Shown one piece after another: positions 1 through 5,314 of a DNA stretch of 5,314 bases (the first letter of the stretch is position 1; the number at the start of each line of letters is the position of its first letter). The DNA lies in NCBI GenBank assembly GCA_002449955.1, contig DJYD01000040.1, forward strand, positions 1 through 5,314. The letters run 5' to 3'. The translations under genes and the position numbers were made by a program. The notes beneath the pieces are model-generated. The model had not been told where the DNA came from, searched no databases, and saw nothing but the letters and a program-made list of their open reading frames with translations. This stretch comes from Lachnospiraceae bacterium UBA6987. GTDB taxonomy: Bacteria > Bacillota > Clostridia > Lachnospirales > Lachnospiraceae.

Positions 1-477
1 AACAACTGGGGCACCTACGGCGAGAATGACGACTTCGATATCTTCGTGATGGGCACCAATGCCGAGGGCGAACCCATGCTGACCCATGCTCCTCTGGGCG
101 ATGCTTCTCCCGTGGAAGTCCGTGAAGCGGAAAGCGTAAACGGCCCTCTGGCCATTCTGGACAGCTACTACGGCAAGTATGTGACTCTGCCCGATGACGC
201 CGCCTACCGCCTCAACTGGATCAAGGACGTCTACACTCCCGACATGAACAATGACTATGTCTATCCCAACGTGTTCATGAACGCCAACGACAATAAGGAG
301 TGCTCCAACCTGAACGCCGATCTGCGCAAGTGCATCAACACTGCGAAATCCGACTGGGTCATGAACGGCTTCACCGACGCTGACTGGAATCGTTTCCAGA
401 ACGATCTGAAGGCCTATGGTCTGGATAAGTACCTGGAGATCCATCAGAAATACCTGGACGCTTATTTTGCCGAATAA
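1..477 (+). CDS. Extracellular sugar-binding protein of an ABC importer, C-terminal part (5' end outside window)
   Basis: The frame is open from base 1 and ends at TAA 475-477, giving the last 158 residues of a longer protein. The ATG at 46 is internal, because the frame reads through upstream of it in the same protein-like style (NNWGTYGENDDFDIFV). The sequence is acidic and aromatic-rich. Its last 30 or so residues (DWNRFQNDLKAYGLDKYLEI, then HQKYLDAYFAE) match the usual closing helix of large LplA/YtcQ-like family 1 solute-binding lipoproteins, which are about 500-550 residues long. In that family the protein is a membrane-anchored lipoprotein that captures an oligosaccharide and hands it to LplB/YtcP-type permeases. 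The signal peptide and lipobox would lie upstream and cannot be seen. The GH32 and fructokinase genes downstream suggest a fructose-containing oligosaccharide as ligand, which is inference. The family call is fairly safe; the ligand is not. Confidence 0.8.
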   Translation, partial: NNWGTYGENDDFDIFVMGTNAEGEPMLTHAPLGDASPVEVREAESVNGPLAILDSYYGKYVTLPDDAAYRLNWIKDVYTPDMNNDYVYPNVFMNANDNKECSNLNADLRKCINTAKSDWVMNGFTDADWNRFQNDLKAYGLDKYLEIHQKYLDAYFAE

Positions 478-479
478 TC

Positions 480-542
480 CGATCAACCCATTGGCTTTCT
501 TCCCCTCATGCTCAGCATGAGGGGAGGAAAGCCCCTTGATCG
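480..542 (+). terminator. Long intercistronic stem-loop behind the binding-protein gene (partial terminator or mRNA stabiliser)
   Basis: Positions 493-511 pair with 515-533 over 19 consecutive positions with a TCA loop; the only non-Watson-Crick pair is a T/G wobble at 500/526. A second helix, CGATCAA (480-486) with TTGATCG (536-542), closes the structure across a small internal loop. It starts three bases after the stop codon at 477. No T-run follows on either strand, so a classical intrinsic terminator is not shown. The position between a binding-protein gene and downstream enzyme genes fits a structure that protects the upstream mRNA or lets only part of transcription continue; that role is inferred. 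Confidence 0.65.
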
Positions 543-556
543 ACCGAAACCGCATC

Positions 557-564
557 AGGAAGGA
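557..564 (+). promoter_or_regulatory. Ribosome binding site of the cytoplasmic GH32 gene
   Basis: AGGAAGGA lies 7 nt before ATG 572 and decides the start. An upstream in-frame TTG at 536 would add 12 residues, but it lies inside the stem-loop at 480-542 and has no suitable Shine-Dalgarno sequence. A second ATG at 575 is 10 nt from the site and remains possible. Confidence 0.8.
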
Positions 565-571
565 AAAACAT

Positions 572-2071
572 ATGATGAGCGAGGCATTGAAGAAGGCGCG
601 GGACTTTGAGGCCCAGTATACCCCGTATGTGCCCCAGAACGAGCGCCCGATGTTTCATGTCACCGGCGGCATCGGCTGGATCAACGACCCAAACGGATTC
701 TCCGTCTACAAAGGTGAATACCACCTGTTCTTCCAGTATTATCCTTATAAGCCGATCTGGGGTCCCATGCACTGGGGCCATGTAAAGACCAAGGATTTTA
801 TCCGGTGGGAACGTCTGCCCGTAGCGCTCGCGCCTGACATGCCCTATGATAAAGACGGCTGTTTCTCCGGAAGCGCCATTGAACTGCCCGACGGACGCCA
901 GCTGCTGATGTATACAGGCGTACGCGAGGAACCGCAGGAAGATGGCTCGCAAAAATCCTATCAGACGCAGTGCCTTGCTGTGGGCGACGGTGTCAACTAT
1001 GAGAAAATTGCGGAGAACCCGGTGCTGACGGCGAAGGATCTTCCAAAGGGCGGAAGCTCTGAAGACTTCCGGGATCCCAAGATCTGGCATGAAGACAGCG
1101 GCTATTATGCTGTAGCGGGCAACCGCCCCGCAGACGGAAGCGGCTCGATCCTCCTGTTCCGCAGCGACGACGCTTTTCACTGGAAGTATTACGGGCGCGC
1201 AGCCTCCAATCATGGCCAGTACGGCATGATGTGGGAGTGTCCCGATTACTTTAAGCTGGAAGGCAAAGACGTCCTCTTTGTCAGTCCCCAGGAGATGAGC
1301 CCGATCGGCCTTGAATTCCATGCTGGCAACGGCACCGTCTGTATGATCGGGGAGGCGGATGAAAAGAAGCATCTGATCCGCGAAAACGTCCATGCCATCG
1401 ACTATGGCATTGACTTCTACGCCCCTCAGACCCTGCTTGCTCCGGACGGCCGCAGGATTATGATTGCCTGGATGCAGAACTGGGATACAGCCAGAAGTTA
1501 TCCCAAGGGAATGCGTATCTGCGGGCAGATGACCCTTCCCAGGGAGCTGAGCATCCGGGACGGCAGACTGATTCAGCAGCCGGTTCGTGAACTTGCGAAC
1601 TATTACGGTGAAAAGATCAGCTACAAAAATGTACCTATGTCCACTGAAACCTTCCTGACAGGCATCAGGGGAAGGGTGATCGATCTGACGGTGGATGTGC
1701 GTCCGGCCAACGGCAGCACCATGTACCGTTCCTTCAAGCTGAACCTGGCCAAGGATGGCGAGCATGTAACCACCATCCGATATAAGCCTGAGCAGGGAAT
1801 CGTCCGGGTAGACCGCTCCCGCTGCGGCCTGCGGTTTGATATCGTGCATGTACGCGAGTTCCCGGTGTATTCCAAACACGGCTGCATCCGGCTGCGCTGT
1901 ATCCTGGACCGTCACAGCCTCGAATTGTTCGTGAACGACGGCGAGCAGGTGGCAAGCTTTGTCCTGCATACCGATGAATCCGCCGACGTCATCAGCTTTG
2001 AGGCGGACGGCGAGGTGCGGATGGATGTTGAAAAATACGATCTGATCTTTGACGAGGAAAAAGAAGCATGA
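572..2071 (+). CDS. Cytoplasmic GH32 beta-fructofuranosidase (sucrose/fructo-oligosaccharide hydrolase)
   Basis: This 499-residue protein cleaves terminal beta-fructosyl bonds by the retaining mechanism of clan GH-J. All GH32 catalytic blocks are present: WINDPNG at residues 36-42 with nucleophile D39, FSGSA at 98-102, FRDP at 166-169 with the transition-state-stabilising D168, and ECPD at 222-225 with acid/base E222. The five-bladed propeller covers roughly residues 25-335. The C-terminal beta-sandwich follows and ends in the family-typical LDRHSLELFVNDGE (445-458). The length is normal for scrB/sacA-like enzymes. There is no signal peptide, so it acts in the cytoplasm. Its stop overlaps the fructokinase start, which implies translational coupling. 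No PTS gene is visible and an ABC importer lies next to it, so unphosphorylated sucrose or short fructans are a more likely substrate than sucrose-6-phosphate. This is inference, and the sequence alone does not separate invertase, inulinase and levanase activity. Confidence 0.93.
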   Translation: MMSEALKKARDFEAQYTPYVPQNERPMFHVTGGIGWINDPNGFSVYKGEYHLFFQYYPYKPIWGPMHWGHVKTKDFIRWERLPVALAPDMPYDKDGCFSGSAIELPDGRQLLMYTGVREEPQEDGSQKSYQTQCLAVGDGVNYEKIAENPVLTAKDLPKGGSSEDFRDPKIWHEDSGYYAVAGNRPADGSGSILLFRSDDAFHWKYYGRAASNHGQYGMMWECPDYFKLEGKDVLFVSPQEMSPIGLEFHAGNGTVCMIGEADEKKHLIRENVHAIDYGIDFYAPQTLLAPDGRRIMIAWMQNWDTARSYPKGMRICGQMTLPRELSIRDGRLIQQPVRELANYYGEKISYKNVPMSTETFLTGIRGRVIDLTVDVRPANGSTMYRSFKLNLAKDGEHVTTIRYKPEQGIVRVDRSRCGLRFDIVHVREFPVYSKHGCIRLRCILDRHSLELFVNDGEQVASFVLHTDESADVISFEADGEVRMDVEKYDLIFDEEKEA

Positions 2072-3033
2072 AGCGTTATGATGTCGTCGCCCTGGGCGAA
2101 CTGTTGATTGATTTCACCGAGAACGGCATCAGCAGCCAGGGAAATCCTGTCTTTGAAGCAAATCCTGGCGGAGCGCCGTGCAACGTGCTGGCGATGCTGC
2201 GCAAACTTGGCAAAAGTTGTGCGTTCATTGGAAAAGTAGGGGAAGATATGTTCGGCCAGCAGCTGAAAACAGTGGCTGAGCAGGCAGGAATTGATATGAG
2301 CGCCCTCCTCATGGACAGGGATGTGCACACGACACTGGCGTTCGTAAAGACTTTTCCCAACGGAGACCGCGATTTTTCATTCTACCGCAATCCGGGTGCG
2401 GACATGATGCTGAGGGAAGATGAACTGCCTCTGGAAATGATTCGCAGTGCCAGAATCTTCCACTTCGGTACCCTGTCCATGACGCACGAAAACGTTCGCG
2501 CTGCGACAAAGACGGCAGTGCTGACAGCAAAAAAAGCAGATGCAATCATCTCCTTCGACCCCAACCTGCGCCCGCCGCTGTGGAACAGCCTGGAGGAAGC
2601 CAGGGAACAGATGGCCTGGGGGCTTTCCCAGTGCGACGTGCTGAAGATCTCTGATAACGAGATTGAGTTTCTGACAGGAACGGACGACTTTGACAAGGGT
2701 GTTGACGCTATCTGGAAACAGTGGCCCGGCATCCGTCTGATTAATGTGACGGCCGGCCCGGGCGGCAGCTATGCTTATGTTCGGGGAAACCGAGTATTCG
2801 TACCGGGCTTCCTGCTCGGCGGAACCATCGAAACTACCGGCGCGGGAGATACTTTCTGCGCCAGCGTACTGAACTTTATCCTGGAGCATGGTCTGGATTC
2901 CCTGAACGGGGAGGATTTAAAAGGAATGCTCCGCTTCGCCAACGCGGCGGCTTATCTGGTTACCACAAAAAAAGGCGCGATCCGGTCCATGCCGGAGCGC
3001 GCTCAGGTAGAAACGTTACTGAGCGAACACTAA
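2068..3033 (+). CDS. scrK: Fructokinase, PfkB/ribokinase family
   Basis: This 321-residue protein phosphorylates fructose to fructose-6-phosphate with ATP in the cytoplasm. The N-terminal PfkB signature spans about residues 34-63 (GGAPCNVLAMLRKLG, then GKVGEDMFG). The C-terminal signature ETTGAGDTF spans 255-263, with the anion hole GAG and catalytic base D261. Several blocks match fructokinases rather than ribokinases or 2-keto-3-deoxygluconate kinases: FYRNPGADMML (105-115), FDPNLRPPLW (163-172) and KISDNEIEFLTG (193-204). The start ATG overlaps the GH32 stop as ATGA. An AGGA at 2055-2058, inside the end of the GH32 gene, sits 9 nt ahead, so the two genes form a tightly coupled pair. That pairing makes fructose from the neighbouring hydrolase the obvious substrate. 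The length is normal and no key residue is missing. It is a PfkB-type enzyme, not the ROK-type fructokinase found in many lactic acid bacteria. Confidence 0.92.
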   Translation: MKRYDVVALGELLIDFTENGISSQGNPVFEANPGGAPCNVLAMLRKLGKSCAFIGKVGEDMFGQQLKTVAEQAGIDMSALLMDRDVHTTLAFVKTFPNGDRDFSFYRNPGADMMLREDELPLEMIRSARIFHFGTLSMTHENVRAATKTAVLTAKKADAIISFDPNLRPPLWNSLEEAREQMAWGLSQCDVLKISDNEIEFLTGTDDFDKGVDAIWKQWPGIRLINVTAGPGGSYAYVRGNRVFVPGFLLGGTIETTGAGDTFCASVLNFILEHGLDSLNGEDLKGMLRFANAAAYLVTTKKGAIRSMPERAQVETLLSEH

Positions 3034-3236
3034 CCGGTTGTGATACAAACCCATACGACCCCATTTCAATGACGGGATGCCACTCCACGCAATGGTTTTC
3101 CGTACATTCAAGAAGGAGGAAGAAGTTCCGCAGGCTCGCGGTGCGGCAGTGTGGAGACCTGTCGTAATGCGGTTCGCATCAGCGTATGCGACGCGAGACA
3201 GCCTGGATGGTTTCCCAGCTGTCAGAGCAGGAGTTT
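3034..3236 (+). other. 203-nt gap before msmK with a start-less Shine-Dalgarno tract and possible leader structure
   Basis: No clear promoter, CRE box or T-tailed terminator is visible here. The first part holds only a weak hairpin (GGTTGT with ACAAACC, one bulge, about 3036-3051). AGAAGGAGGA at 3111-3120 is the strongest Shine-Dalgarno-like tract in the window, yet no ATG, GTG or TTG stands 4-14 nt after it. Downstream, CAGGCT (3131-3136) can pair with AGCCTG (3200-3205) and CGCG (3137-3140) with CGCG (3192-3195). Inside that, CGCAT (3175-3179) can pair either with ATGCG 3167-3171 or with ATGCG 3186-3190. The region may be a structured leader for msmK, or the remnant of a rearrangement; both readings are inference. 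Confidence 0.4.
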
Positions 3237-3244
3237 ATGTCTAA
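3167..3244 (+). other. Possible 25-codon leader ORF overlapping the msmK start
   Basis: ATG 3167 opens a 25-codon frame that ends at TAA 3242-3244, eight bases past the first base of the msmK start codon at 3237. TGGAG at 3152-3156 lies 10 nt ahead and could serve as a weak ribosome site. The predicted peptide (begins MRFASAYATRDSLDG) resembles nothing I recognise and has no run of regulatory codons. The overlap would allow coupled translation of msmK, whose own Shine-Dalgarno spacing is short. The ORF could equally be chance, as frames this short are common. Confidence 0.2.
3229..3233 (+). promoter_or_regulatory. Short-spaced ribosome binding site of msmK
   Basis: AGGAG lies only 3 nt before ATG 3237, closer than the usual 5-10 nt. 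It still supports this start better than the in-frame ATGs at 3186 and 3207, which have no comparable site. An in-frame TAA at 3165 rules out any start further upstream. Confidence 0.55.
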
Positions 3245-4391
3245 GGTTGTGCTGAAAAATCTGAAAAAGGTCTATGACGGCAATGTTCTGGCGGTTTATG
3301 ATGTGAATCTGGAGATCGCCGATAAGGAATTTATCGTTCTGGTCGGCCCTTCCGGCTGCGGAAAGTCCACCACGCTGCGCATGGTTGCCGGCCTGGAGGA
3401 TATCTCCGAGGGCGAGCTGTATATTGACGGCCGGTTGTGCAACGACGTCGCTCCGAAGGACCGCGACATCGCTATGGTATTCCAGAACTACGCCCTGTAT
3501 CCGCACCTGTCCGTTTATGACAACATGGCCTTCGCACTGAAGCTGAAGAAAACGCCGAAGGATGTCATCGACAAGAAAGTCCGCGAAGTCGCTCAGATCC
3601 TCGGCATCACCCAGTACCTGGAACGCAAACCCAAGGCTCTGTCCGGCGGCCAGCGTCAGCGCGTGGCGATCGGCCGCGCCATGGTGCGTGATCCCAAGGT
3701 GTTCTTGATGGACGAGCCGCTCTCCAATCTGGACGCCAAGCTGCGCAATCAGATGCGCGCTGAAATCATCAAGCTCCGCCAGCGCATCAATACCACCTTC
3801 ATGTACGTTACCCATGACCAGACGGAAGCCATGACCCTGGGCGACCGCATTGTCATTATGAAGGATGGCTATGTCAATCAGATCGGCACACCGGTGGAAG
3901 TGTTCAACAAACCTGTGAACCTGTTTGTAGCCGGCTTTATCGGCATGCCGGTGATGAACTTCTTCGATGATTGCAAGCTGCTGCTCGAAAACGGCATTTA
4001 TTATGCGGAAATTCGCGGCGTAAAGTTCAAACTGGATGATTTCCAGCAGAAGGCCCTGACGCAGAACGGCCAGCAGCCCTGCGACATCGTGGCGGGTATT
4101 CGTCCCCAGCACATCACCGTGGGTGAAGGCGATCTGACGGCGCTGATCGAAGTATCTGAAATGCTGGGCACCGAAGTCAACCTGCACACCCGTTCCAATT
4201 CGGATGAGGTCGTCATGGTGATTCCTACCGTGGATCTGACGGTGGACGTTTCGATGGGCAAAACCATCAACTTTACCACCCTCCCCAGGCTGATCCAGAT
4301 GTTCGACAAAAAGACCAGCAACAATCTGATCTGGTTCGACGAAGCGTCCTCCAAGGCCAATGCGCCGATGTGCAAGGAATATAAATTCTGA
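3237..4391 (+). CDS. msmK: MsmK/UgpC-type sugar ABC transporter ATP-binding protein
   Basis: This 384-residue cytoplasmic ATPase energises carbohydrate import. The order is complete: Walker A GPSGCGKST (37-45), Q-loop Q83 in VFQNYALYPH, signature LSGGQ (135-139), Walker B VFLMDE (155-160) with catalytic E160, D-loop SNLDAKL (163-169) and switch H193 in THDQTEAM. A C-terminal OB-fold/TOBE regulatory part follows from about residue 236, including the typical GIRPQHI block (287-293). The start at 3237 gives MSKVVLKNLKKVYDGN, which is how this family normally begins; starting at 3186 would add an atypical 17-residue tail. The family includes MalK, UgpC, and MsmK/MsmX, ATPases known to serve several sugar importers. 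LplA/YtcQ-type systems usually lack their own ATPase, so this protein may power the importer whose binding protein ends at 477. That partnership is inferred. A 203-nt gap separates it from the fructokinase gene and a hairpin follows it. Confidence 0.93.
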   Translation: MSKVVLKNLKKVYDGNVLAVYDVNLEIADKEFIVLVGPSGCGKSTTLRMVAGLEDISEGELYIDGRLCNDVAPKDRDIAMVFQNYALYPHLSVYDNMAFALKLKKTPKDVIDKKVREVAQILGITQYLERKPKALSGGQRQRVAIGRAMVRDPKVFLMDEPLSNLDAKLRNQMRAEIIKLRQRINTTFMYVTHDQTEAMTLGDRIVIMKDGYVNQIGTPVEVFNKPVNLFVAGFIGMPVMNFFDDCKLLLENGIYYAEIRGVKFKLDDFQQKALTQNGQQPCDIVAGIRPQHITVGEGDLTALIEVSEMLGTEVNLHTRSNSDEVVMVIPTVDLTVDVSMGKTINFTTLPRLIQMFDKKTSNNLIWFDEASSKANAPMCKEYKF

Positions 4392-4405
4392 TATCAAAGA
4401 ATGGA

Positions 4406-4442
4406 GACTGGACGCCGGGAATCTGTTTTCCGGCATCCAGTC
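4406..4442 (+). terminator. Probable intrinsic terminator or attenuator behind msmK
   Basis: Positions 4406-4421 pair with 4427-4442 over 16 positions, with a single C/A mismatch at 4413/4435 and one G/T wobble; the loop is TCTGT. The stem begins 15 bases after the msmK stop. The following bases (CCTTTCATTCATC) are T-rich but interrupted, so termination may be incomplete. Only 39 bases separate the hairpin from the next start codon. Confidence 0.65.
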
Positions 4443-4466
4443 CTTTCATTCATCTGCCGTAAGCGG

Positions 4467-4473
4467 AAAGGGA
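4467..4473 (+). promoter_or_regulatory. Ribosome binding site of the secreted GH32-like gene
   Basis: AAAGGGA lies 8 nt before ATG 4482. It fixes the start at the beginning of a clear signal peptide. Confidence 0.7.
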
Positions 4474-4481
4474 CGTGAATC

Positions 4482-5314
4482 ATGAAAGCAAAACGTGCGC
4501 TAATAGCGGCGCTTGTGGTACTTTCCCTGCTCGCTTCAGCTGCTCGTGTATTGGCGGGCAGTTCCGGTGAGATTTATGTACCGGTGGATTATCAGCTCTA
4601 TCCCGCGCCGGAGAATGCCTATGTCGGTGATACCATGCCCTTTGTGACGGAGGACGGCAACATCGAGCTGTATTACCTGTATGACACGGATCACAACGGC
4701 CAGGGCTATCATCCGATTTACAGGTTTACAACGGATGATTTCTGCGGTTATGTGGACGATGGCATGATGCTCAGCTACGGCCTCATGTCAGAGCCTGACC
4801 CTGCCCTGGGAACCGGTTCCGTCATGTGTGACCGGGAGGGTCTGTACCATCTGTTTTACACGGGCCATAACGATACCGGCAACGGCGGCATGGGAAAGGA
4901 ATGCGTCATGCATGCCACCAGTGAGGACCGACAAACCTGGGAAAAGCATCCGGAGGATACTTTTTTCAGCCCGGAAGGATACTCCAGGGATGACTTTCGT
5001 GATCCTGAGGTGTTCTGGGCGGAGGAGGATCAGTGCTATTGGATGCTCATCGCGGCAAGGAACGGCACATTGGGCGGCGTGATCGCGAAATATACCTCCC
5101 CCGATCTGAAGCAATGGACATTCGAAGGGCCTCTCTTTGCGCCTCAGGCACAGTACATGCTGGAATGTCCGGATCTGTTCCGAATGGGGGATACCTGGTA
5201 TCTCACCTACAGCTGGGATTGCGTCACTTACTATGCCATGGGTCCGTCCATGAATGGGCCCTTTGATGCGCCGGAGGATAACATTCTGGACGGCCGGGGA
5301 CTGATGGAAGGAAA
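4482..5314 (+). CDS. Secreted GH32-like glycosidase with variant nucleophile block (3' end outside window)
   Basis: The frame is open from ATG 4482 to the window end, giving 277 residues plus two bases. Residues 1-25 form a Sec signal peptide: basic start MKAKR, hydrophobic core about 6-21, likely cleavage after VLA (25/26). There is no lipobox cysteine, so the product is probably exported and not a lipoprotein. The rest reads as a five-bladed propeller of the GH32 type: FRDP at 172-175 (D174) and ECPD at 228-231 (E228), 54 residues apart, exactly as in the cytoplasmic GH32 at 572-2071. The usual WINDPNG block is replaced by YVGDTMPF (47-54). Aligned, D50 takes the place of the nucleophile, so activity is plausible. 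A fructan- or fructo-oligosaccharide-cleaving role is inferred from family and neighbours; a related propeller glycosidase with another substrate is possible. Truncation hides any C-terminal beta-sandwich, binding module or anchor. Confidence 0.85.
   Translation, partial: MKAKRALIAALVVLSLLASAARVLAGSSGEIYVPVDYQLYPAPENAYVGDTMPFVTEDGNIELYYLYDTDHNGQGYHPIYRFTTDDFCGYVDDGMMLSYGLMSEPDPALGTGSVMCDREGLYHLFYTGHNDTGNGGMGKECVMHATSEDRQTWEKHPEDTFFSPEGYSRDDFRDPEVFWAEEDQCYWMLIAARNGTLGGVIAKYTSPDLKQWTFEGPLFAPQAQYMLECPDLFRMGDTWYLTYSWDCVTYYAMGPSMNGPFDAPEDNILDGRGLMEG

Noticed and set aside
536..571. TTG 536 as start of the cytoplasmic GH32
   Set aside because: It lies in the closing helix of the stem-loop with no suitable Shine-Dalgarno sequence; ATG 572 has AGGAAGGA at 7 nt and gives the normal family N-terminus.
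512..1969. 485-codon open frame on the - strand opposite the cytoplasmic GH32 gene
   Set aside because: It lies wholly over a gene with all GH32 catalytic motifs, shows no recognisable domain, and is explained by codon-position bias of the + strand gene.
3103..3108. TACATT as a possible -10 box for msmK
   Set aside because: There is no -35 match about 17 nt upstream, and the resulting start of transcription would fall inside the AGAAGGAGGA tract.
3186..3236. ATG 3186 as start of msmK
   Set aside because: It has no ribosome site and adds 17 residues not expected in a family that normally begins with the sequence starting at 3237.
4380..4385. TATAAA as a possible -10 box for the secreted GH32 gene
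   Set aside because: It lies in the last codons of msmK, and no -35-like hexamer is found at the right distance (CCAATG there).
3222..4436. 404-codon open frame on the - strand opposite msmK
   Set aside because: It mirrors a gene with a complete set of ABC ATPase motifs. Its protein is histidine- and glutamine-rich without a recognisable fold, and it runs through the hairpin at 4406-4442.
4828..5266. Open frames on + at 4828-5082 and 5033-5266 and on - at 4788-5114
   Set aside because: They overlap the continuous signal-peptide-bearing GH32-like frame, which has conserved motifs throughout this stretch, and they have no domain signature of their own.
1..5314. CRISPR arrays, tRNA/rRNA genes, insertion sequences, attachment sites
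   Set aside because: No regularly spaced repeats, cloverleaf, rRNA-like stretches, transposase motifs or terminal inverted repeats were seen on either strand.

Overview
The window looks like a fructan/sucrose-utilisation locus from a low-to-mid GC Gram-positive bacterium, most likely an anaerobic gut or rumen member of the Clostridia. This rests on AG-rich Shine-Dalgarno sites, a large LplA/YtcQ-like sugar-binding protein end, an MsmK/MsmX-type shared ATPase and a PfkB-type fructokinase. The genus cannot be named from the sequence alone. All recognisable genes lie on the + strand.

Layout: (1) positions 1-477 are the 3' end of an extracellular solute-binding protein gene. (2) A long, almost perfect stem-loop fills the gap at 480-542. 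(3) 572-2071 encodes a cytoplasmic GH32 beta-fructofuranosidase. It overlaps by ATGA with (4) a fructokinase gene at 2068-3033. (5) A 203-nt gap follows, with an unusually strong Shine-Dalgarno-like tract that has no start codon, alternative small hairpins and a possible 25-codon leader ORF. (6) 3237-4391 encodes the MsmK-type ATPase. (7) A terminator-like hairpin lies at 4406-4442. (8) From 4482 to the window end runs the 5' part of a second GH32-like gene with a signal peptide and a non-canonical nucleophile block.

Inferred working model: the secreted GH32-like enzyme cuts fructan or fructo-oligosaccharide outside the cell. The binding protein, with permeases presumably encoded upstream of the window, imports the products, powered by the shared ATPase. 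The cytoplasmic GH32 hydrolyses them to hexoses, and the fructokinase feeds fructose into glycolysis as fructose-6-phosphate. An ABC importer delivers unphosphorylated sugar, so the cytoplasmic enzyme probably acts on free sucrose or fructo-oligosaccharides rather than sucrose-6-phosphate.

Most of the content is recognisable carbohydrate metabolism. I did not find a convincing wholly new system. The points most worth a second look are the msmK leader (3034-3236), the variant secreted GH32 and the long hairpin behind the binding-protein gene.
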